This document shows, one piece after another, positions 7,117 through 15,144 of a DNA stretch of 16,199 nucleotides (its first letter is position 1; every line of letters begins with the position of its first letter). The notes below the pieces were generated by a model. The model did no database searches. It was given only the letters and a program-made list of their open reading frames with translations, and had not been told where the DNA came from. The stretch is from Gammaproteobacteria bacterium (GTDB lineage Bacteria; Pseudomonadota; Gammaproteobacteria; GRL18): positions 1 to 16,199 of the forward strand of contig JAPVVU010000022.1 in the NCBI GenBank assembly GCA_028571885.1, written 5' to 3'. The position numbers were made by a program, and so were the translations under genes.

Positions 7117-9339
7117 ATGGTTTATGTAGAAGCAATTACAGATGTTCATGATACGCCATTGAAGCGCTTTAATGCCTTAGTGGCGAAGATTAAAAGCAGC
7201 CATGAACATCTTGATCTGGAAGCCTTATACGAGGCGTTTGAATTTGCTGATAAAGCACACCAAGGCCAGGTAAGAGCATCTGGAGAACCTTACGTGTTTC
7301 ATGTCATTTCTGTGGCAGAAATTCTACTCTCCCTTAATTTAGATACACCTTCTTTGATGGCTGCGCTATTGCATGATGTCGTTGAAGATACAGATGTCAC
7401 TTTGGCCCAGCTGGATAAGAAATTTGGGCACGAAGTTGCTGCTCTGGTCGATAGTGTGACTAAAATGAAGGTTTTTGCAACGTTAAAGCCTGAACTAAAA
7501 GGCAACTTTAAAAAAGAAGGATTAAAAGCCGAAAATTTACGTAAGCTATTGCTGGCTATGGCTGAAGATGTTCGGGTTGTGATGATCAAGCTGGCCGACC
7601 GGCTGCACAATATGCGCACACTGGATTCGCTTTCGCCAAAAAAACAAAAAATTATTGCCAGTGAAACCGCAGAGATTTATGCACCTCTTGCTAATCGCCT
7701 GGGTATCTGGCAATTAAAATGGGAACTTGAAGATCTGGCCTTTCGTTTTCTTGATGAAGATAATTATAAAAAAATTGCCAAATATCTGGCTGAGCGTAAA
7801 GTTGATCGGGACAAGTATATTGATGATGTGGTTAATATTATCCAAAATAATCTCACTGAAAACCATATTGAAGGTGAAGTGACAGGGCGCTCCAAACATA
7901 TTTATAGTATCTGGAAAAAAATGAAGCGTAAAAATCTGGGCTTTCATCAGCTTTATGATTTACGTGCGGTCAGAATTCATGTTGATGAACTCAAAGATTG
8001 TTATCATGCACTTGGTGTAGTACATACTATCTGGCGTCATATACCCTACGAATTTGATGATTACATTGCCACGCCTAAAGAAAATAATTATCAGTCCATT
8101 CATACCGCTGTTATAGGCCCTCAGGGAAAGACCCTGGAAATTCAAATCCGCACTTATGATATGCATAAACATGCGGAATATGGGGTGGCTGCTCACTGGC
8201 GTTATAAAGAAGGCGGTAAGCAAAGCGGTCATTATGAACAGAAAATTGCCTGGTTAAGGCAATTGCTGGAATGGAAAGATGAAGAAAAAGATGCAGGTGA
8301 TTTTATTGATCGCTTTAAATCTGAAGTTTTCCAGGATCGTGTTTACGTGATGACGCCTGAGGGCGAAATTATCGACATGCCTCAAGGAGCAACACCGCTG
8401 GACTTTGCTTTTTATGTTCATACTGAAGTGGGTGCGTGTTGTCGTGGCGCTAAAGTAAATGGCAAAATGGTACCGCTGACCTATGAACTAAAAAGCGGTG
8501 AGCAAGTTCGAATTCTGACAACAAAAAATGGCTCCCCCAGTCGGGATTGGCTGAATCCTCAATTAGGCTATCTGAAAACCTCCAGAGCCAGAGCAAAAGT
8601 CAGACACTGGTTTAAACAGCAAAATCATGAGCAAAACGTGCTGGCAGGTCGTGAGATCCTTGAAAAAGAGCTGCATCGCTTAGGCATTTCCAATATTTCA
8701 CATGATAAACTGGCTCAATACTTTCATTTTGATAATACGGAACAGCTGTTTGCAGAAATTGGTCGTGGTGAAATTACAACGAGTCAAATAGCGTCATCTA
8801 TTCAGGCGTTTGGTGGTCATAGTGAGCAAAAAAAACCAGTTCAATATGAACCTGTTCAGCAGACGATTGAATTATTACCGCAAGGTTCAGGTGATGTCAC
8901 AATCTATGGTGTTGATAATATACTTACCCAGATTGCGCAGTGCTGTAAGCCGGTGCCGGGTGATGAAATTATCGGCTTTATCACAAAAACGCGGGGTATT
9001 ACTATTCACCGCAGTGATTGTCACAATATTCAACATGCGTTGGAAGAAAATAGTGAACGTTTAACTGAAGTTGAATGGAATCACGAGATTAATCAGTGTT
9101 ATACCGTTATGATCGAATTAATTGCTATGGACAGGCAGGGTTTGTTAAGAGATATTACCTCAATTCTGGCCAATCTGGAAATTAATGTTTTAGGCGTTAA
9201 TACTTCAACGAATAAGACAGATTATTCTGCAAGAATGCGCTTGTCTCTGGAAATTGCCGGTATTGCTCAACTGAGTCGTGCTTTGAATCGCATTACACAA
9301 TTACCTAATGTGATTGAGGTTTACCGAATCAGTGATTAA
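7117..9339 (+). CDS. relA: RelA-type (p)ppGpp synthetase with an intact hydrolase domain
   Basis: A 740-residue long RelA/SpoT homolog that controls the stringent response by making pyrophosphorylated GTP/GDP at the ribosome. The HD hydrolase domain (about 40-200) keeps all expected metal and catalytic residues: H62, H86-D87, E90-D91 and D161/N165 in KLADRLHNMRT. The synthetase domain (about 250-365) includes GRSKHIYSIWKKM, EFDD at 312-315, YQSIHT at 325-330 and EIQIRT. A TGS domain (about 405-470), a helical region, the C609-C610 zinc-finger-like part (CCKPVPGD, then HRSDC) and a C-terminal ACT domain (about 663-740) follow. EFDD is the RelA signature, where SpoT/Rel have RxKD, but the full HD site is SpoT-like. 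ATG 7117 has no clear ribosome-binding site, but the next in-frame Met is far inside. If functional data showed hydrolase dominance, spoT or rel would be a better name. Confidence 0.95.
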   Translation: MVYVEAITDVHDTPLKRFNALVAKIKSSHEHLDLEALYEAFEFADKAHQGQVRASGEPYVFHVISVAEILLSLNLDTPSLMAALLHDVVEDTDVTLAQLDKKFGHEVAALVDSVTKMKVFATLKPELKGNFKKEGLKAENLRKLLLAMAEDVRVVMIKLADRLHNMRTLDSLSPKKQKIIASETAEIYAPLANRLGIWQLKWELEDLAFRFLDEDNYKKIAKYLAERKVDRDKYIDDVVNIIQNNLTENHIEGEVTGRSKHIYSIWKKMKRKNLGFHQLYDLRAVRIHVDELKDCYHALGVVHTIWRHIPYEFDDYIATPKENNYQSIHTAVIGPQGKTLEIQIRTYDMHKHAEYGVAAHWRYKEGGKQSGHYEQKIAWLRQLLEWKDEEKDAGDFIDRFKSEVFQDRVYVMTPEGEIIDMPQGATPLDFAFYVHTEVGACCRGAKVNGKMVPLTYELKSGEQVRILTTKNGSPSRDWLNPQLGYLKTSRARAKVRHWFKQQNHEQNVLAGREILEKELHRLGISNISHDKLAQYFHFDNTEQLFAEIGRGEITTSQIASSIQAFGGHSEQKKPVQYEPVQQTIELLPQGSGDVTIYGVDNILTQIAQCCKPVPGDEIIGFITKTRGITIHRSDCHNIQHALEENSERLTEVEWNHEINQCYTVMIELIAMDRQGLLRDITSILANLEINVLGVNTSTNKTDYSARMRLSLEIAGIAQLSRALNRITQLPNVIEVYRISD

Positions 9340-9355
9340 AGCGAGTGTTCAGATT

Positions 9356-9457
9356 TAAGGGTTCAGCGTTCAGAAAAATCAAAAGAAATATACAGCAATA
9401 AAGATAAGTTATATCTAATTTCTCTTTCTCTTTCTCTTTCTGAACGCTGAACCCTTA
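9356..9457. repeat. 102-bp inverted-repeat element between convergent relA and sqr
   Basis: Perfect 21-bp inverted arms at 9356-9376 and 9437-9457 enclose a 60-nt centre. Each arm holds two GTTCAG units (CTGAAC on the other side), and a third, imperfect unit lies just outside each arm (9347-9352 and 9461-9466). The centre ends with a pyrimidine (TTTCTC)n run at about 9419-9440. Both convergent transcripts would form a long stable hairpin, so it may act as a bidirectional terminator or mRNA end, although no clean T-run follows the stem. It could also be a dispersed palindromic repeat or MITE remnant; no transposase or target duplication is visible. Confidence 0.8.
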
Positions 9458-9475
9458 GCGCTGAATGCTGTCTTC

Positions 9476-10744
9476 TTATTTCAGGCGATTAATACCCAGT
9501 GCTTTTAACAGGTACTTTTCATAAATTGGCTCACTGGAACCAGACTTCATTTTACGAATAAAGTATTTCTCAAAACCAATCTTGGCTAAATGAACCCATT
9601 TACCTTTCTTAAACCAGGCGAGGTTTCGTGGCGGTATTTGTGGTATTGCAACAAAAGCCGCGCCTGTATTACCCATATCAGCAAGACAGATGGCATTCCA
9701 GGTTGCTTCATGAGTTGGCACTACATCGGCTAATTCATCGGCAATATTGTGCACAATAGCGGTCACCATTGATTCAATCATATAACCTGTTTTTGGAGCG
9801 CCTGTTGGGACAGGCGTTGTTTCAACAGGAGGAATTGCAATACAAACGCCTGCAGAAAATATGTTTTTATATTTTGGACTACGCTGCAGATTATCAACAA
9901 TAACGAAACCGCGAGGATTACAAAGCCCTTCGACACTTGCAACGGCATCAACACCTTTAAATGCAGGCAGCATCATACCGTGTTTAAATGGTAATACATG
10001 CTGCTTCTTAAGCGTGCCATCTTCATTGAGTTCATCAATAAACATTTTGCCTGCTTCAATTTTAGTTGTCTTTGCATTGCAAATCCAACTAATTGCATGT
10101 TGACGAAGTTCTGACTCAAGCATACTTTTTGAATCACCCACACCACCCAGGCCTAAATGACCAATGTAGGGTTCCGATGTGACATATGTCATCGGCACTT
10201 TATCGCGCAGTTTACGTTTTTGCAATTCCCTGTTTAAGATAAAGGCATACTCGTATGCAGGACCAAAACAACTGGCAAAAGGCATGGCACCTACGATAGC
10301 AGGACCAGGATCAGCGGCAAGAGCTTCAAAGTCTTTAAACGCTGTTTCTGCGTGAGGTAAAGAACAAATAGATTGGCTATTGGCTGAAGGGCCGGCACCT
10401 TCTACTTCTTCAAACGCTAATTTAGGACCTGTGGCAATGACCAGATAATCATAGCTGATTTTATCATTATTATTCAGGGTAAGTTCATTGTTGACAGGGT
10501 CAATTTTGTCAACACGATGAGCAACAAAGTTTATGCCACGCTTTTCAAGATAAGGTCTTGATTTGAAACTAATGTCTTTTCTTTGACGCCAGCCGACAGC
10601 AACCCAGGGGTTTGATGGTGTAAAATCAAAGGTCTCATTTTCACTGACCATTGTAACAAGATGCTCTTTACCTAATGCATCACGCATTTCATATGCGCAA
10701 GGCATTCCACCAGTTCCAGCACCAATAATAACGACGTGAGCCAT
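9476..10744 (-). CDS. sqr: Sulfide:quinone oxidoreductase
   Basis: A 422-residue membrane-associated flavoprotein that oxidises sulfide to sulfane sulfur and passes electrons to the quinone pool. The N-terminal FAD-binding GAGTGG motif is at 8-13, and YDYLVIATGP is at 98-107. The three catalytic cysteines known from the A. ferrooxidans enzyme (Cys128, Cys160, Cys356) are all present: C127 in QSIC, C159 in FASCFGPAYEY and C353 in AICLADMG. The C-terminal amphipathic region WVHLAKIGFEKYFIRKMK (383-400) is the likely membrane anchor and matches that enzyme closely. No signal peptide is present, as usual for SQR. The start ATG 10744 is supported by AGGAGA at 10754-10759. It is divergent from a FisR-like regulator, which is the probable activator. 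A flavocytochrome c flavin subunit is excluded by the missing signal peptide and the three-cysteine pattern. Confidence 0.96.
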   Translation of the reverse strand: MAHVVIIGAGTGGMPCAYEMRDALGKEHLVTMVSENETFDFTPSNPWVAVGWRQRKDISFKSRPYLEKRGINFVAHRVDKIDPVNNELTLNNNDKISYDYLVIATGPKLAFEEVEGAGPSANSQSICSLPHAETAFKDFEALAADPGPAIVGAMPFASCFGPAYEYAFILNRELQKRKLRDKVPMTYVTSEPYIGHLGLGGVGDSKSMLESELRQHAISWICNAKTTKIEAGKMFIDELNEDGTLKKQHVLPFKHGMMLPAFKGVDAVASVEGLCNPRGFVIVDNLQRSPKYKNIFSAGVCIAIPPVETTPVPTGAPKTGYMIESMVTAIVHNIADELADVVPTHEATWNAICLADMGNTGAAFVAIPQIPPRNLAWFKKGKWVHLAKIGFEKYFIRKMKSGSSEPIYEKYLLKALGINRLK

Positions 10745-11288
10745 AGGATATTATCTCCTGTTAATTAAATAAAAAAATAGAAATGGTTGAAATCTTTTAT
10801 TTCAATCAATAATCAATATACTTTACTTGTTATTTGAAATCTAACAACTCATTGTAGGAAACCAATCAGCTGCTGAATAATAATTAGTTTAAATAAAATC
10901 TAAACATAGCACATTAATTTTAAAATGAAATAAATATTTGGAAGGAATGTTTCAATCATTTATTATGATAAATAATATCAATATTTATGAATATACTCAT
11001 AAATACTATACTTAATCAGATTGGAGTTAATTATTATTTATAGTGCTTCATTTTTGTAATGCACATAATCTGAAAATAAATGAGTCTATTTGGTTTGTCT
11101 GAGTTATAGCTTTATTTTTCTTTTAATAATAACTTTTTTAAAAAAAAAGTAAAGTTATTTTTTTGAGGTCAATTTATTACCTGGGTATATTATATTTCCT
11201 GATTTAGAGTGATCCATTATAGATGATAGGGTATTCTATGGATATATAAGTTATTACATCATTAAAAGAATATACTGCATCAAATTAT
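10745..11288. promoter_or_regulatory. 544-bp AT-rich divergent regulatory region between sqr and the fisR-like gene
   Basis: No convincing gene lies here. On the sqr side are a 19-bp dyad at 10787-10805 (TTGAAAT/ATTTCAA), a 21-bp dyad at 10827-10847 (TTGTTA/TAACAA) and TCAGCTGCTGA at 10866-10876. The sequence TTGAAATCT occurs in both of the first two dyads, 47 bp apart. Farther out are a dyad TATTTATG/CATAAATA at 10982-11005 and an all-AT stem (AATAACTTT/AAAGTTATT) at 11128-11159. A scan for the sigma54 GG-N10-GC pattern in the sqr direction found no match; the nearest is TTGG with a displaced -12 at about 10850-10866. Confidence 0.6.
11163..11191 (+). promoter_or_regulatory. Putative sigma70 promoter of the fisR-like gene
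   Basis: -35 TTGAGG (11163-11168), 17-bp spacer, -10 TATATT (11186-11191): four and five matches to consensus with optimal spacing. Transcription would start near 11198, giving a leader of about 115 nt. That leader contains an imperfect stem with arms ATCCAT (11212-11217) and ATGGAT (11238-11243). Confidence 0.5.
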
Positions 11289-11312
11289 TTGCCCAAAGGC
11301 CGGTCATTTATT

Positions 11313-12764
11313 ATGAAAACCACACCCATTCTGAACTTGCAGGATATTGTTGATTCTTATGAAGAACCCGCTGTATTAATTTCTGATGAATATGAAATTA
11401 TCAGAGCCAATTCTGCCTATCTGGAATTATATAATATTGAAACCCATTGTCATGAGCCTATGGCTTTTGAAACCCTGGCTTCTGGACCCCTGGCTGCTGA
11501 TAAGCTAACAAGTCCGACTGTTTTAGATAGAATGCACTTATCAAAAAAACAACATTGTTATGAAATTTCTCATCAATATTCCCGTAGTTGTGATCAGGAA
11601 GGTGAATCCTGCCCATTACAATTAGCAAAATCCACACAGCGTAATCAAAGAGTTCTGCATGTTCATCATACTCGATATGGTGAAGAACATGTTGATGTAT
11701 CGCTTTATCCTATTCGGGATAAAAATGGTACTTTCTACTTCCTGGAAGTAATGAAAACGATCAAACATGCCAGTCCAAAATCTGTTCAAAAAGGAATGGT
11801 TGGCAAATCACCTGCATTTAATAAATTATTGGGTCTGATTAATCGTGTAGCAGATTATGACATATCTGTGTTACTGCAAGGTGATTCTGGAAGTGGTAAA
11901 GAGTTGGTCGCACATGCAATACATCAGGCAAGTATACGTCATTCAATGGCTTGTGTAACGGTTGAGTGTTCAGGACTTTCTGAATCCTTATTTGAGAGTG
12001 AACTTTTTGGTCATGAAAAAGGTGCTTTTACCGGGGCGATAATTAGAAAAAAGGGCCTGGTTGAAGAAGCTGAAGGTGGCACATTATTTCTGGATGAAAT
12101 TGGTGATGTGCCGATGAGTCTGCAAGTTAAATTACTGCGCTTAATTGAGACACGAACATTTCGTCGAGTGGGTGGTGTTGAACAATTAAATGCTGATTTC
12201 CGATTAATTTGTGCTACCCATAAAAATTTACAGGAAATGGTAAAGCGGGGTGAGTTTCGAGAAGATCTTTACTATAGAATTAGTACCTTTCCAATAAGAC
12301 TTCCAGCATTAAGAGAACGTCGCGAGGATATTCCTTTATTGGTTGATACTATTTTAGAACGCATTGCGGGTCACAAAAAAATGCAGATTTCCAATGATGT
12401 TTTGACGTTCTTCAAGCAATACTCATTTCCAGGTAATATTCGCCAACTAAGAAATTTTCTTGAACTGGGGCGCGTTATGACTGATTCAAATATTATTGAA
12501 TTGGAGCATTTACCAAAAGAATTACTTATCTCTGAACAGATAATAGCTGCACAGGAGAGCGTTAAGGATAATGATGTGAAGATAAACTTTAAAACTAATG
12601 ATGAGTTTGTCGAAAAATTACTTACCCTGGAAGAGCATGAAAATGAATATCTGGTTTGGCTGAAGCCACGTTTTAAGGGAGATATTAGTGCTTTAGCTAA
12701 GAAATTGGGTGTCAGTGAAAGAACACTGTACCGAAAATTGAAGGGAATAGATGGGAAGAAATAA
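11313..12764 (+). CDS. fisR: FisR-like sigma54-dependent regulator with cysteine-bearing PAS sensor
   Basis: A 483-residue bacterial enhancer-binding protein. Residues about 10-150 form a PAS-like sensor with cysteines C82, C93 and C100 (HCYEISH, RSCDQEGESCPL). Their 11- and 7-residue spacing equals that of Cys53/Cys64/Cys71 in Cupriavidus FisR, a sensor of sulfane sulfur. The AAA+ domain (about 163-390) has Walker A GDSGSGKE (190-197), the sigma54-contact motif GAFTGA (237-242), Walker B GGTLFLDE (255-262) and the FREDLYYR stretch. A Fis-type helix-turn-helix (about 456-478, ISALAKKLGVSERTLYRKLK) binds DNA. ATG 11313 is preferred over an upstream in-frame TTG at 11289; AAAGG is 13 nt upstream, a weak site. 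It lies divergent from sqr, so activation of sqr is the obvious inference. The gene symbol is by analogy; the ligand is unproven. Confidence 0.87.
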   Translation: MKTTPILNLQDIVDSYEEPAVLISDEYEIIRANSAYLELYNIETHCHEPMAFETLASGPLAADKLTSPTVLDRMHLSKKQHCYEISHQYSRSCDQEGESCPLQLAKSTQRNQRVLHVHHTRYGEEHVDVSLYPIRDKNGTFYFLEVMKTIKHASPKSVQKGMVGKSPAFNKLLGLINRVADYDISVLLQGDSGSGKELVAHAIHQASIRHSMACVTVECSGLSESLFESELFGHEKGAFTGAIIRKKGLVEEAEGGTLFLDEIGDVPMSLQVKLLRLIETRTFRRVGGVEQLNADFRLICATHKNLQEMVKRGEFREDLYYRISTFPIRLPALRERREDIPLLVDTILERIAGHKKMQISNDVLTFFKQYSFPGNIRQLRNFLELGRVMTDSNIIELEHLPKELLISEQIIAAQESVKDNDVKINFKTNDEFVEKLLTLEEHENEYLVWLKPRFKGDISALAKKLGVSERTLYRKLKGIDGKK

Positions 12765-12807
12765 ATTCATCTGATGCACAATAAGCCGATGGATTTTTTC
12801 TATGCTC

Positions 12808-14907
12808 CTAATTGAACTTGTTTATATCTAATGGTTCATTCCAGGTTTGTTGAAACATATTTTCAATACGATGACGCAACACCATATCAATGTTTAATAA
12901 ATTGATATTATTTTCAGCATGTTGAATAAATTCATAGCGTTTATTTGTATAGGTATAACATTCAAATAATTTTAGATGCAGGTTCTTATCAGAAGGCACT
13001 TTTTGTAATTCACTGATGAGTCGCTGCTCAGCTTCTTTGTAATTACCATAAGCAAGATACGTATCAATTTCACTGAGTGTGGTATTCGTTGGTTTTGGAT
13101 TTGAAATACTCTTCTCATAGGCCTCAATTTCATCTTCACTGATATCCAGATTGAATTTGATTTCAGATGCTTCATCAACTTTAGATTTTGGCGCTGCTGT
13201 TGAGGTAGAATCCGTTTCTGAGGCATTTATTTTTTTCTCAAAATATTCGAAAAAGTCCATGTCTTCTTCGTCTTTATCATCACTTATATCAGTGCCCTGC
13301 AGTGACGATGGGCTCGTCGCGGTGTGTGATTTGATTTGAATATCTTGTATTGGTTCTGATAGAGTGGACCGGGGTGTTATTTTTCTATCATTATTTGGAA
13401 AAGGTATATAAGCATTTTGTTTTCTTTGCTTTCTTTTTTCATTCTGACTCCGAATAGTATAGAAAGCAGCAATAAGAATGATAATGGTACAAATAGCGAG
13501 AGCAATAGTGATAGCTGGGCTGGTTAATAGTTCCCGGATAAACGAGCTTGACTGACCTGTTTGTGACAATGTTGAATCAATCGCTAATGAATCAGTCTTT
13601 AATGAATCAGTTTTTAATAAACCAGTCTTTAATAAACCAGAGTCATCAGAGGGCTTTTTCTTTGAATCAGCAATAATTGCTTGAGTGCTATTCTTACTTG
13701 TTCCCTGGGCGTTTATTTGCTCTGTTTGCTGCTTTTTAAGTTGTACGGTTATATCAGAAATTTTATCATTTAAACCCTGATTATGACTATCCAGGCTATT
13801 TAGTTTTTCTGTTAAGGCATTAATTTGATCGCTAAGAATTTCATTTTCATTTTGTAAAGATTTTATAGTAGTAATGGAATTTTGTAAGGCTTTATTAATT
13901 AATATAAGATCTTTTTTACTGGTGACCGGCATATTTAATATTGCTTCAGCGGGAGGGATGATTTTTAGTTGGGCTTTACTTTCTCCGTTTTCTTTTTTAG
14001 AAGAAGCTTCATCAGGCCGGGTATTGATATCCGCAGGTTTGTCGGGTAGCTGACTGGTTTTCTGTTGTTTGCTTAGAGTCGATATGGTTGCAACTGTTTT
14101 TTTTCTGGCAGGAGCAGCTGATGCTTCTTTTAAAAAAGAAGGCGGCGCTTTACCGTTCACTTGTAATATTTCATTTTGTGTTGGAATTTTGAGCGTTTGC
14201 CCTTCTTTTAACAAATCAATATTGTTTTTAATAAAAGCATTTGGGTTTAATGCGAAGAGGGCTTGCATTGTCTGATAGGTCGTGACCTTTTTATTGGGTC
14301 TTACTTTTTTAGCAATATCCCAGAGGGTATCTGCACGTTTGGTTTTATAAGTATTGCCATCGATATGATTGGCTATCACTGTGCTGTAATCAATTTTGCG
14401 ATGAGTAACTTTGCGTGGAGTACGCAATACGGGTGTCTTTTTCGCAAGCATCTGTTTCTGTGTCTTAGACATCTTTGATTTAGATGGGGACTTTGCATAA
14501 ATTTGTTTTTTAATAAATTCGGGCGGATCAAGCAAAATTGTATATTCGCGATTAATATGACCTGTACGCCATTTAAGATCAGCTATAAAAGTAATAAAAG
14601 GCTCTCTGACGGGGCGTTTTGTGGACAATTCAACGCTTATTGACCCATCGCTTTCTTTTTTTGTTTTAAAACGAACTTGATTAAATGAATCAGGCCTTGG
14701 TAAATTAGCGCGCCTATAGGTATTTAGGCTGGCATTTTTTATAATGATCTCATCAAGAGGTGTAGATTTTGAATTAAGCAGCTCAATGCTGACTTTCAGG
14801 GGTTCGTTTAGATTTGAAAAAACGGTGATATTACCGAGTCCGAGAGTAAAGCCTGTATTAGGCAATATTAAAAGGAAAATAATTAAAAATACTGATTTTT
14901 TGAACAT
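12808..14907 (-). CDS. fimV: FimV/HubP-like membrane protein with LysM domain
   Basis: A 699-residue protein from ATG 14907 (six more codons from a GTG at 14925 are less likely because they precede the MFKK signal start). In order, numbered from the GTG: signal peptide (7-28), the FimV N-terminal domain (29-134: LGLGNITVFSNLNEPLKV to REYTILLDPPEF), a basic linker, a LysM peptidoglycan-binding domain (about 192-248: YKTKRADTLWDIAKKV to GQTLKIP), a Pro/Ser-rich stretch, a coiled coil (about 340-400), a transmembrane helix (471-490), an acidic cytoplasmic region, and a C-terminal TPR-like FimV domain (about 617-675). The family organises the cell pole and supports type IV pili and twitching. The protein is shorter than Pseudomonas FimV. 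No Shine-Dalgarno motif was seen. It converges on the fisR-like gene, leaving 43 bp without an obvious terminator. Confidence 0.88.
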   Translation of the reverse strand: MFKKSVFLIIFLLILPNTGFTLGLGNITVFSNLNEPLKVSIELLNSKSTPLDEIIIKNASLNTYRRANLPRPDSFNQVRFKTKKESDGSISVELSTKRPVREPFITFIADLKWRTGHINREYTILLDPPEFIKKQIYAKSPSKSKMSKTQKQMLAKKTPVLRTPRKVTHRKIDYSTVIANHIDGNTYKTKRADTLWDIAKKVRPNKKVTTYQTMQALFALNPNAFIKNNIDLLKEGQTLKIPTQNEILQVNGKAPPSFLKEASAAPARKKTVATISTLSKQQKTSQLPDKPADINTRPDEASSKKENGESKAQLKIIPPAEAILNMPVTSKKDLILINKALQNSITTIKSLQNENEILSDQINALTEKLNSLDSHNQGLNDKISDITVQLKKQQTEQINAQGTSKNSTQAIIADSKKKPSDDSGLLKTGLLKTDSLKTDSLAIDSTLSQTGQSSSFIRELLTSPAITIALAICTIIILIAAFYTIRSQNEKRKQRKQNAYIPFPNNDRKITPRSTLSEPIQDIQIKSHTATSPSSLQGTDISDDKDEEDMDFFEYFEKKINASETDSTSTAAPKSKVDEASEIKFNLDISEDEIEAYEKSISNPKPTNTTLSEIDTYLAYGNYKEAEQRLISELQKVPSDKNLHLKLFECYTYTNKRYEFIQHAENNINLLNIDMVLRHRIENMFQQTWNEPLDINKFN
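13585..13640. repeat. 15-bp tandem repeat inside the FimV-like gene, about 3.7 copies
   Basis: Units of 15 bp start at 13585, 13600, 13615 and 13630 (partial), of the type TAATGAATCAGTCTT or TAATAAACCAGTCTT. They encode LKTDS and LLKTG pentapeptides between the coiled coil and the membrane helix. The frame is preserved by any copy change. Confidence 0.85.
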
Positions 14908-14984
14908 ATAATAATTAATTAACACTAAATTGTGATCTCAAATAATAGAAAGTAAGCAATGTAAACTATAATGTTATTTTGCTT

Positions 14985-15014
14985 ATTATACCTAAAAGTA
15001 TGTCATTATCACAA
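14985..15014 (-). promoter_or_regulatory. Putative sigma70 promoter of the FimV-like gene
   Basis: On the minus strand, TTGTGA (complement of 15009-15014), an 18-bp spacer and a perfect -10 TATAAT (complement of 14985-14990). This predicts a leader of roughly 70 nt before the ATG at 14907. Confidence 0.45.
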
Positions 15015-15144
15015 TAAATAAAGTTTATGTCCTAACTATTTGAAAATAATATTATAATGGTCATTTAGCAGGGTTAATTTGTGGCCGGATAAGTGTAAAT
15101 ATTGATGTGGCCTTTTTGATTTGAATACAGGTAGAAATTTATCT

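Noticed and set aside
9356..9457. Inverted repeat as an insertion sequence
   Set aside because: The 60-nt centre encodes nothing and no target-site duplication is visible at the borders.
10982..11005. TATTTATG/CATAAATA dyad as a defined operator
   Set aside because: The arms are short and all but one base pair per arm is A-T, so chance occurrence in this AT-rich region is likely; it is kept only as part of the regulatory-region description.
11128..11159. Hairpin followed by a T-run as a terminator
   Set aside because: The stem is almost entirely A-T and has no upstream gene reading into it; it is more likely AT-rich promoter DNA.
15082..15096. Sigma54-like element TGGCCGGATAAGTGT upstream of the M16 peptidase
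   Set aside because: The -24 part fits but the -12 has GTGT instead of TTGC, so the essential GC is missing.
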